A stretch of DNA of 64,000 nucleotides from NCBI GenBank assembly GCA_047967505.1, contig CM106538.1; one strand, given 5' to 3'. The notes below the pieces were generated by a model. The model was not told the origin of the DNA, searched no databases, and saw nothing but the letters and a program-made list of their open reading frames with translations. Position numbers and translations under genes: made by a program. This stretch comes from Dipteris shenzhenensis (taxonomy: Eukaryota; Polypodiophyta; Polypodiopsida; Gleicheniales). Shown piece after piece: positions 10,342-19,023 of the stretch; position 1 is the first letter of the stretch, and every line of letters begins with the position of its first letter.

Positions 10342-12360
10342 ATAGTGTGAAGTACCTCACAAGCTCGCCCATCGTGTAAATACAATCCTTCACGTCCTTT
10401 GATGCACTATGAGAAATGCTAGTAGGTCATATGAACTAAACACATGAGCAATGGTTGATTAGTTGCTTCTACACTCACAAAATTGGAAGGAAAAGAAGAT
10501 TATGCCAAGTCATACTTTCTTGGAGCATCTTATGCCAATCATGAGATTTCAAGCCATATAATTGCTCTACACCTCTTTCCTTGCTCTTTGTGAAGGTCCC
10601 CTTCAAACAGCTCATGCATCCAGTGAGAGTACAAATTGTAGTGATAGATTGCTTTACCGCCACCATCTCTAGCTTTGATAACTTCCATGGTGCATGGGGT
10701 TAAAAGACATGCCCATTCAGCCTCTCTTGTGGCCAAGCTTCATGCATCCTCCCAGTGATGTGTAGATCCTCCCTTATGCTCAAGGAATCCCTTCAAATGT
10801 TCCCAAATGGTAGATGCCACATTCTTGATGATATGCATGGGATCAAGCAAGTGATTGATTTTGAGGTGGGACCAATATGGTAGCCGATAAAGATGGAGTA
10901 TCTAAACAAAAGATTGTGTTAGCATGCAATCTTTATTTCCATTCAATATAGCACTCAATAGTTACAAACCCTTACCAGCTCATGCCACACGGAGGAGGAG
11001 TCATGGAAAGGTCCCAAATTTGCTTCCAATCTCCTGTAGTGAGTGACTGTGGGGCACTTCATTCCAAGGGGGGCATATCTAGGATGATCAGGTGGGAGAA
11101 ATTGATGATGATCCTCATAGGTGATCTTATTCAAGTCCTCTGTGGCCGTGAAGCAACTAGCAAAGGGCCACAAACAAGACATGCATGGTAACTTGATGTA
11201 GTGAGACCTAAACAATAGACATATTTGCCTAAGCAAGGTGGGTTTAGGGTGCCACATCGATTGCCTACTCATAATTAAAAGTTCTATGCTTACCTGAACA
11301 CTCGCCATAGCCTGGGAAGTCATGCAGCATCCACATCAAAACTACCTTGCATGTGAAGATGAGGGAGGCCTGCTCCAAAGTATCTCTAGCTCATCAATCA
11401 AAGGCTCTAGATAAACATCCACACTTTTGACTTTATGTTTCCCTGGAATTAGAAGGGATAACATAACATGTCCTTTCTTAATCGCCATAGAGGGTGGAAG
11501 ATTATAATTCACCAATATCACTAGTTGTATACACTGTAAGAGGTGATTTTGAGACCAAATGGATTCACACCATCCATACCCAAAGCTTGGCCACGTGTCT
11601 TCAATATGCTTCCATGCAAGAGTGTCTGCGGGAGATCTCCACTTGCCATCATTTGATCGATGTGATTGGATGCCATGACATGATCTTTGCAATGGATTTG
11701 CACTTGAACATATGTTGGATGCAAGGGATTATAGGAAAATGTTGTAGAACCTTACCAGGCACATCCAAAGTTTTGAGATCTAATCTATATCTTGCCTCAC
11801 CACAAGTAGGACACTCTCGAGCCTCCTTATGTAGTCCATAAAACCGAACGCAATCATTGACACATGCATGGATGCGCTTGTAATCCAACCCTCCAAGAGA
11901 GGTCACATGTTGCCTCACCATATCTTTTGAGGTCGGTAATTTATTCTTCCTTGGAAGCATTTTAGACAATAGCCTGCACGTAAAGGCCATAAATGAGAAA
12001 AAATATTATAATTGATCCATTAGCATAATTCACCATGTTTGCAAATAGAAAGCTTACTTGAGAAATGCATTCAAACTTGCATTGCTCCATCCATAAATGG
12101 TCTGCAAGTTTAGTAACTCAAGGAAGGCACATAGAGCAGAGAATGTGCACCCCTCAAATATTGGTGCCGATGCTGCAGTAAAAAGATCCTCCTGCTCCAT
12201 GCTATCATCCCTACCTGAGGACTGATGGGCAAATAAATCTCACACCATATCATCGAACACCTCCTCCTCCATGGCCTCATGAGGTAATGGTGAAGGGCCA
12301 CTATCAGCATCACTCCATGCATCCATAACGGTCCCTCCTGAAGATCCCACCTCATATCAT

Positions 12361-13004
12361 CGATGCTTTGCCTCCTCATGATGAGCACAGGGCAACATAT
12401 GCGGGTGTGGCATTGCATTCTGTATAAAATTAGAGAAGGATCATATATCAAACACTTGAACACACATAGGTATCTCAATCAAACTCAACACTTTAACACT
12501 TACCATGGATATGGTCGCATCCCATTCTCTATACTTTGAGATGTGACTCAGTGTAAAATTCTACATGCACGATGCATGTTTCCTCGACATCGATCAAACA
12601 TACATTTGATTTTTTCTCCAACCATATTTCTCAATTGTGGATATGGAGGGATTCATCCTCACTGGAGATACTTGTTGAAGATGAAAACATCCTACAAATA
12701 AATACCTCAAAAAAATTGTTAGTGCTTGCAAATTTAATCCCAAAACTGTGTAGCACATCCAAAAGAGCATCTATTGGTGTGTTTGTACTATGAAACGCAT
12801 CTATAGGCATGTCTAGTACACAGTGTAAATGTACTAACTGGTTTTTAAACCTACATTTCACTCATTTCCTCACTCCACCGCACTTGCTTTCCTTTCAACA
12901 CCCACACCCACCTCCAAGAGGAACTCATCTCCAAGCAACTTACACCTCATCTCCAAGCATACACATTCATCTCCAAGCATACAAGAGAAGAGGGTGAAGA
13001 ACTC
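12361..13004. promoter_or_regulatory. Divergent intergenic region of CACTA-1, arm A
   Basis: Lies between the start of the leftward transposase gene and the first exon of the rightward accessory gene. It carries subterminal-type motifs at 12,766-12,838 (gcatctattggtgtg, cgcatctataggcatgtcta) and a repeated catctccaagca in the presumed 5' leader at 12,925-12,980. A shared promoter region is inferred from the layout only. Confidence 0.45.
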
Positions 13005-15210
13005 ATGAAGAAGGAAGCCACAAGAGAAGAAGGAGAAGAAGCTTTTGAGAAGAAAGAGAAGAAGCTTTTCATGCCTCTATCCAAGGTAAGTCTCTTGTCA
13101 GTTGCTCTTCTCTCTCAATCTATGATGCTTCTTGTACTTGTGGAAAGTTGTTCTCTTCAGATTCCGTCCTTTGTCGCATGCAAGAAAGAATGTTTTTGGA
13201 TAATTTTGTTCTTTTTGGGATCGAGCGGTTTGTTCTTATCAAATTTTGTCAAGATTTGTCTATCGAAGTGCGTATAACAATGCGTCAAACTATATTTTGA
13301 ATTGTGCAACCATGCCCATAGACAAGCTTTTAGCCACGTCTATAGGCACGCTATGACAGTTCTATAGTTTTACAGCTCTTCTCCTTTTCCTTCTCCTTCT
13401 CCCTCCGTTCTCCTTCCATTCTTCCTTCTCTTTCTCTTCTCTTTCTTGATCCTTTCCTTCTCCTTTCCCTTGCATGTATGTTTTAAGTCGAATTTTCAAT
13501 GCCTTAAGCATTCATGAGGAAATAAGGGTTTGCATAAGGGAAATTGGACTACAACATGAGGGCGCGATAAAGAAAGAGGGCATGCATGATAAAAATCACG
13601 GGTCCATTGCATGAGGGAAATTGGAAAATTGGCATAACTCTTTTATATATGCATATGGAAAGAGGGCATACATGATGGAATAAACCCCTCTTACTTCTTT
13701 CTTTCTTCTCTTCTCTTCTCTACTCTTCTTATCTTCAAACCTTCTTCTCTTCTCTTCTAATCTTCTTCTCTTCTTTTCTATAGTTCATCGTGTGGCTAGG
13801 AACCTCTTCAGGAGCCTCACCTGACCCTCGAGATGCCTTATTATAGCAGTTATATAACATTTTGGGGCACCCTCCCACTACAAAGGAGTTATATACATAC
13901 ATAATGAGCACTCAAAACACCCATGATGAGTCGAGAGTATAGACTCCAAACCACCCCACACCCACACCACCTGAGATTACTCTTGTGGAGTCAAGACAAC
14001 CTAGTAGGCGGCAGAGCCACTAGCCTTCTCCCCGATCATCAGGAGTCCCTTCTCCCCTACGGTCTGGAGTCCCTTCTCCCCTGCGGTTAGGAGGCCCTTC
14101 TAGAATGCAGAGCCGCCAACGTACTCCCATGCAATTGGGAGCCCCTTCTCCAAAGGCGAGTGCCCATCATAGTAGCTCGTCACGACATGGTAGAAGGTGT
14201 AGTAGCAGGAAGAGCTCTAGCATAGGATGCATGGCATAGTGCTTTGGGGGCAGCACTGGGGGCAAGGAGGATTTAGATGCAGAGGTGCTAGAGGGTGATG
14301 GTATGATCTTCTATGATATCACTGAGATGGGTGGCATCTTGATGGATTCACAAGGAAAGGACATCATGGCCTTCATGTGCTTTGTAGTTCATAACAACTA
14401 GAGAGATTGCTTCATTCAATTCAAAGAGCAGGAAAAAAAGTTTGGCTGATGATACCATCAATGCTATATGCTCCAGGTATCCCAATCATCCAGTGTTGAG
14501 TTCACTGACAAATGGGCAAAGTCAAAGATTACCATTATCCTTGCCACCCAATAAGAGATCTTTTCTTAAGAGACAGGCACTAGCTGAGATTGCTAGGAGA
14601 GAGGGAGGTCAACCACCAACAAGTCAGCCCCACACCACTCATAAGTGCGAGTGGAAGAAAGCGATGAAGGGAGTGAAAGCAGACCCCAGTCTGCAACACA
14701 TAGAGGCACGACGGATCCAGATGGAGCGATATGGAAACGTGCATTTTGGAGCAGGGGTTATTGCATCATGGGAGGCCAAATTGTAAGTATTGATCTCAAA
14801 TTATATTGTGTTTATGTGGTTTATTAGGAGGTTGTTCCTTTGTACTAACCCCTCTACAAATTGTGTCATCTTGCAGCTTGATATCGTGGGGAGATTCCCT
14901 ACTCCTTTCGAGACAACCTACCATCATGGACATTGCAAGTGACATACCTGGAGGCACTTCTATGATGAGGGGTTGATTACTAAGGAGCAGTATATCCGGG
15001 CTACTGGAGTGCCCTTGCAAGTATTTAAAAGTACTTTAAAAATGTGAATGTTGTAAATAAAGATTTGATTTTTCATACATTGTACATGTTGTCCCTTGTT
15101 TACAAGCTCCTGGGGATAATGAGGAGGTAGAAGGTGAGGATACTGAGGAGGAAGACGGTAATGAAAAAGGCAATGAAGATGGGAGTGAGGACGAGGATGC
15201 CTCCAATTAG
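13005..15210 (+). pseudogene. CACTA-1 accessory gene, arm A (TNPA-position, unassigned family)
   Basis: Spliced gene running away from the transposase. Exon 1 (13,005 to about 13,086) starts MKKEATREEGEEAFEKKEKK and ends at a gtaagt donor. After a pyrimidine-rich intron, exon 2 from about 13,784 carries a proline/serine/arginine-rich stretch (SGVPSPLR, LGAPSPKASAHHSSSSRHG), then EVLEGDGMIFYDITEMGG. A block at 14,442-14,786 has YPNHPVLSSLTNG, QALAEIARREGG and RRIQMERYGNVHFGAG. Next exon LDIVGRFPTPFETTYHHGH to YIRATG, then an acidic last exon ending in tag at 15,210. Stops in exon 2 and at HCK-stop-HTW, also present in arm B, suggest decay before duplication. Position suggests a TNPA-like DNA-binding partner; no family match is claimed. 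Confidence 0.6.
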
Positions 15211-15525
15211 TCATAGAAGTACTACTAGAATTAGTGCTAGTTATTCTTTTTTGTATTGAAGCCATTGGCTTGGCTTCGTGCTATATGTATATACACTCCT
15301 CTTATTTTTTGAACATGAAGCCACAGGTGGGTGGGCTTCAGCTATATGTATATACAAGCACTTTTTGGGCTATGAAACTCGTATTTTTTTGGCATTCAAT
15401 TTCCTTGTGCAATGTTTTATCAATGAATGCTTTGTGATGTAAACGTTTTGGAGTTGTAGCTATAGACGTGCATGGAATTGTGCAAATTAAAATGTGGTTG
15501 GCAGTAAGAATTGCATTGTACACTG

Positions 15526-15595
15526 TAGAAATGGGATTCCTACAACCACACAACATACTATAGAAATGGGATTCCTACAACCACACAGCATACAC
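15526..15595. repeat. 35-bp tandem duplication
   Basis: Units 15,526-15,560 and 15,561-15,595 both begin tagaaatgggattcctacaa. The same pair is in arm B near 54,151-54,220, so it predates the duplication. Confidence 0.85.
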
Positions 15596-15644
15596 AACAT
15601 TCTATTCAACCACACGACATTCTTTTAAAAAAAAATAATTCTGC

Positions 15645-15840
15645 AGAGCATCTATAAGCATGTCTATTAGCACATCTTTCTTTTTTTTCTGCAAAGTGTC
15701 TATTAGCATGTCTATGGGTGTGTCTCTCTATTATATAGATGCGTCTATAGACACGGGTTTGTAGATGTGCTAATAGATGCACTTGTTAATTTTTTTTAAA
15801 ATTCAATAAACACATCTGTACATGTGTCTATGGATGCATT
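15645..15840. repeat. CACTA-1 right subterminal motif cluster, arm A
   Basis: Direct and inverted copies of motifs such as gcatgtctattagcaca, gcatgtctatgggtgtg, atagatgcgtctatagacac and gtgctaatagatgcac lie just inside the right terminus, mirroring the cluster at 5,845-6,030. Confidence 0.7.
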
Positions 15841-15851
15841 GTGTTGTTGTG
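15832..15851 (-). repeat. CACTA-1 right terminal inverted repeat, arm A
   Basis: Minus-strand CACAACAACACAATGCATCC, followed on the plus strand by tta. Pairs with 5,821-5,840 at 15 of 20 positions. Confidence 0.65.
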
Positions 15852-15854
15852 TTA

Positions 15855-16349
15855 TTGGCGCATCAAAGGCCCCATCCATCACAAGTTTGGATTTCTTTTG
15901 AACACAAGCAATATACCATGAAAGATGATTGGTCAATCAAAAAACAATGGCAATTTTTCCTATTGCCATGGATAGCCTCCCCTTTTGTTCAATCATTCTC
16001 TCCAAATCCCTTGCAACTATTAAATGGAGTGTTGAATTGATTCTTGTACATGGAGTGTTGAATTTATTACGATGAAGGCAATATACAATCCCCTTGTAGA
16101 TCACATCCCCTTGCATGCTCCCACTGTCAATCACTTGTATTCTTCCTATTGACTTTAGTTTGGTGAAGAGCTTCTTCTCACCAATTGTGCAACATGTCAC
16201 GATAATAATAATTCTCCTTAAATAAATATAAATACAAATACAAATCTGAATAAATAAATATATGGGAATAAGAGCAAGGTCTTTTCAATATGGGTATGTT
16301 CTATATATCTATTGAAATCATCTCCTCATATAGCTAGAGTCCACTTGTG
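15855..16349. other. Interval between CACTA-1 and the RT fragment
   Basis: Apart from the 87-codon frame, there is AT-rich sequence with taaataaatataaatacaaa near 16,217-16,260. No other gene was seen. One inversion breakpoint for CACTA-2 may lie here. Confidence 0.4.
15937..16200 (-). CDS. Unidentified 87-codon frame, arm A
   Basis: Open frame with LFTKLKSIGRIQVIDSG and GDVIYKGIVYCLHRNKFNTP, rich in Lys, Ile and Arg, with no membrane segment. It is uninterrupted in both arms (counterpart 54,561-54,824, two or so amino-acid changes). It lies between the CACTA-1 end and a gypsy RT fragment read on the same strand, so it could be a piece of that retroelement. I do not recognise the family and do not know that it is translated. 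Confidence 0.3.
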   Translation of the reverse strand: MTCCTIGEKKLFTKLKSIGRIQVIDSGSMQGDVIYKGIVYCLHRNKFNTPCTRINSTLHLIVARDLERMIEQKGRLSMAIGKIAIVF

Positions 16350-16619
16350 TGTGTGTTTTGTACCATGGATAAAAATGTTATCCAAGAATATTAGTAAGAA
16401 TTTGTCGATTTATTCCTAGAAAGTTTCTACCATGAATTGCTGGAACATAGCATGTGCACTCTTCAACTCAATTAGCATCACCTTAATCGAGTATGCTCCT
16501 TGTTTGATGATCAAGCTTGCCATTTCTTGATCCTCATTGGGCATTGTGGTTTAGGTGTACCCCCTATATCCGTCCATGAATGAATATGTCTCATGCCCCA
16601 GTACTTTGTCCAAGATGTT
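16350..16619 (-). pseudogene. Ty3/gypsy reverse transcriptase fragment, arm A
   Basis: Reverse-strand RT core running from ILDKVLGHETYSFMDGY at the CACTA-2 border (16,619) through GAYSIKVMLIELKSAHAMFQQ to FLLIFLDNIFIHG. The catalytic box reads FLDN instead of FLDD or YVDD, and there are three stops, so it is dead. It begins just where the forward gypsy RT at 3,087 stops (after a VDEQ-type sequence), and the two pieces would adjoin if one were inverted. Confidence 0.8.
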
Positions 16620-16631
16620 CACTACAAGACA
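16620..16631 (+). repeat. CACTA-2 terminal inverted repeat (5' side), arm A
   Basis: CACTACAAGACA, identical over 12 bases to 3,088-3,099 and 55,244-55,255. Confidence 0.8.
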
Positions 16632-16639
16632 TGGGCCTT

Positions 16640-16860
16640 TTTCTGACATCGATAGTGACGCTAAATACAAATATTTTTTTAAAACAATTGAAAAGTATCG
16701 AAATGTGCATCGGTGTGTATGTTGTAAAGAAAGTCGATATGAGTGTCGGTATGGGCATCAACAAGTGATAGCTATCAGTGTCGATATGGGCGTCAATATT
16801 AACATTGATACGTATCGCCACTATAGTGTCGGTATGGGCATTGGTATATACCGACATTTT
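16640..16860. repeat. CACTA-2 subterminal motif cluster, arm A
   Basis: Repeated gtgtcggtatgggcatc-type motifs, for example gagtgtcggtatgggcatca, cagtgtcgatatgggcgtca and tagtgtcggtatgggcattg, ending with ggtatataccgaca, an inverted pair. A hairpin formed by ggggtaggat and atcctacccc follows at about 16,884-16,933. Confidence 0.75.
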
Positions 16861-16933
16861 AACATAAGAAAAAAAGAAATTGTGGGGTAGGATCACAGTA
16901 GGATGGGGCTTGTTTTAGTTCCATCCTACCCCA

Positions 16934-17214
16934 AAATGTTTTTTTTTCATTAGAATCATGTTACAAAAGTGGTGTACAAAATCATGTTACAATGTTACAA
17001 AAAAGGTCTACAAAATGGCAAAAGTAGTTCCGAAGGAATCTGCTCTCCAAACGGGTGACATGACGACATGTCTAATTCAATGGGATTGGACAAACACAAA
17101 CAAAAACAATAAAACAAACACAAACACAAAATCGAATAAGAAGCGAAAAAAATAATACAGACTTGCATTTTAGTCTTCTAAGTCTTGAAAAGAGACCACC
17201 ATCATATCTAAGGA
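16934..17214. other. Unassigned CACTA-2 5' sequence, arm A
   Basis: Contains repeated atgttacaa motifs and an aaacacaaac-rich stretch near 17,090-17,130. No gene seen. Confidence 0.4.
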
Positions 17215-17565
17215 TGGGAGCGAGGAAGAGTGGAGAGAAAGACCCAAAAAAAGAGAGAAAGAGAGGAAAAGAGAAGAGAAAAGAAAATAAGAGGGAAGAG
17301 AAAAGAGAGGAAAAGAGAGGAGAGAAAGAGAGAAAGAAGAGGAGGAAAATAAGAGAGGAAAAGAGAGGACAGAAAGAGAGAAAAAAAGAGAGAAATAAGA
17401 GGAGGAGAGAAAGAGAGAAAGAAGAGGAGGGAAATAAGAGAAGAAAAAAAGAGAGGAAAGAGAGGAGAGAAAGAGAGATAAAAATGAGAGAAAGAGAGGA
17501 AAAGAGAGAAGAGACAAGAAAATAAGAGAGGAGAGAGAAGAGAGGAAAAGAGAGAGCGAGGAAGA

Positions 17566-17615
<50 letters not shown>

Positions 17616-17640
17616 AGAGAGGAGAGAAAGAGAGAGAATA
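17215..17640 (+). repeat. Polypurine (GA-rich) tract, arm A
   Basis: Almost uninterrupted purine run built from gagaa, gagga and aagaga units, with a pure (GA)n core at about 17,570-17,611. Open frames of 120 to 209 codons on either strand here are low-complexity and are not genes. Arm B has the longer version (55,850-57,200). Confidence 0.92.
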
Positions 17641-18768
17641 ACTTCTCCGCCCCGCCATCGACAACCTTCAGCTTGTCTACATGATGCTCCAGCCTCTCCA
17701 ACGAGCCAATGCTAGTGCCTCTTTAATGAGCCAGCCAATGAATTGCCTGCACACAACAATGCAAAGGGCCTCCATCCAAAGCGTGCCTCTCCTCGCAAGC
17801 ACATGGGCTGTAGCACTAGCTCTAACGAGCCCACGACACCTATCCAAGCAGCAATGTGTGGCCCAACACACATGCGACAACGCAAGCTCTCCAACCATGC
17901 ACAGATGGAATCGACGAAATCTTTAAAAGATTCTAGTCGCCCTCCTTCCAACACATGGTAGAAATTGAGGATAGGGTTAGTTACCTAAATCCCAGGTTAG
18001 TTAAGTTAATCATAGCTTGGGTCCAACAAGAGACACGTGGCAAACCTTGGTCACCTTATCCTCACGGTCACCACTCACCCTAAGAGTGGTCTACAAGGCA
18101 ACACGTGGCATGTTATCTTGCCATGTCAACATCTGTCACATCATCTGGCCACATCAACTGCCACCTCAGCTACCATGTCAGCTGCCACATCAGTAGGTCC
18201 AGTCAAATTCAATGCCAGATCAGCATTGCCACATCATCAGGTCTACATCATCATTGTTGACATCATCAATTCCACATCACCAACTTACCAACTCATCAAC
18301 CTAGTCAACTGCCACCTCATTAGTGCCACATGGCACTCTGACCCTTGCAGGCACAGTTATCCCTCTGTAGGTACACACAGTCATTGCATGTCACCACACC
18401 TGCCACCTCAACACAAGGTTCCAGAGGCATAGTCCCTGCTAGGCACAGTCACTGCATGTGACCCCCTGATTGCCACATCATCATTGAGCACATTTGGCCT
18501 ACTTCATGATGTTGATCTTGAGGGAAGGTGTTGAGAGTTCATGCTCAACATCATGTGATCATATGTGCATAGCACTAACCCAATAGAGTGCTATAAAGGA
18601 AAGGGTTAGATGCCCTAACCCTAACCCTAAATGGGTTTGTATATATTCTACATTTTCAACTAAATCCAGTGTACAGTTAGTGTACAGTTAGTCATTTGTG
18701 GTGTGCTCTCTAGCTGTGCCCTCTCTCTAATCTCCACTCTTCTCCTCTCCCCTCTTCATATTTTGTCA
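17641..18768 (+). mobile_element. Truncated non-autonomous LTR element, arm A
   Basis: Matches the 3' part of the complete element at 58,255-60,699: internal sequence from ataacttctccgccccgcc-type start to the polypurine stretch ttgagggaagg, then a full 240-bp LTR (18,529-18,768). The 5' LTR, primer site and first 1 kb of interior are absent because a deletion joins the GA tract to the interior. Internal sequence has many ccacatca repeats (18,120-18,310) and no recognisable protein. Confidence 0.85.
18529..18768 (+). repeat. LTR with three telomere-like units, arm A
   Basis: Starts TGTTGAGAGTTCATG and ends TATTTTGTCA. It carries gccctaaccctaaccctaaa at about 18,610-18,630, i.e. tandem telo-box-like units, and gtgtacagttagtgtacagt. 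Confidence 0.85.
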
Positions 18769-19017
18769 TTAGGGGGTATTCGGGGATTAAGGGTGTTTAG
18801 GATTTAGGGTTGGGAAATTATAGAGAATTTGGATAATTTTAAGGGGTTTGGTGGGTTTTAGGGAGGGTTTAGGGTTTGGGGTTGGGGGATTTGGGAGGGT
18901 TTAGGGAATTTGGATGGGTTTAAGGAATTTTAGGTACCGAAGAAGGGGTTTGGGGGTTTCTGGGGGATTTGGGTGTTTGACTTGACTGGGAGGGATGGTT
19001 TTGGATGTGTTTAGGTG
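18769..19017 (+). repeat. G-rich telomere-like degenerate tract, arm A
   Basis: Runs of ggg separated by attta or ttt, including ggatttagggttggg and gggtttagggtttggggttg, resembling degraded TTTAGGG arrays. Multiple G-runs give quadruplex potential on this strand. It immediately precedes the first transposase exon. Confidence 0.75.
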
Positions 19018-19023
19018 GAAAGG

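Larger units (their letters stand above)
6440..12360 (-). pseudogene. TNP2-type CACTA transposase gene of CACTA-1, arm A (disrupted)
   Basis: Reverse-strand gene for the DNA-cleaving transposase. N-terminal part near 12,346-12,058 ends in LNLQTIYGWSNASLNAFLK. The TNP2 core (11,973-11,294) has KIHACVNDC-type sequence (here RIHACVNDCVRF), CPTCGEARYRLDL, FPIIPCIQHMFKCKSIAKI, MDGVNPFG, NYNLPPSMAIKKG and the HDFPGYGECSG end. An exon at 10,901-10,540 has LLDPMHIIKNV and YGLKSHDWHKML. DUF4218 (about 7,630-7,134), an ELPKDIHVDWLLNKIERAEK exon (about 7,080-6,947) and DUF4216 (about 6,890-6,440) follow. Introns seen: 11,974-12,057, 11,208-11,293 and 10,902-10,975. Damage: a stop in the N-terminal exon (CGA to TGA, Arg in arm B), several frameshifts, a lost splice donor after HKMLQ, and the LTR element at 7,720-10,341 inside the DUF4218 exon. 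Confidence 0.85.
5821..15851 (-). mobile_element. CACTA-1 element, arm A copy
   Basis: A CACTA-like transposon about 10 kb long, of which 2.6 kb is a later LTR insertion. Left terminus CACAGCAAGACAAAGCAACT (5,821-5,840) and the reverse complement of the right terminus CACAACAACACAATGCATCC (15,832-15,851) agree at 15 of 20 positions, and both are flanked by tta, a 3-bp target duplication as expected for CACTA elements. Short atag/tagacatg motifs cluster inside each end. It holds a leftward TNP2 gene with DUF4216 nearest the left end and a rightward accessory gene nearest the right end, so transcription is divergent from about 12.4-13.0 kb. The TIR differs from the canonical CACTA sequence (CACAG/CACAA). 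Confidence 0.7.

Noticed and set aside
18769-19017. A true telomere or chromosome end
   Set aside because: Repeats are degenerate and lie between transposon features with sequence continuing on both sides.
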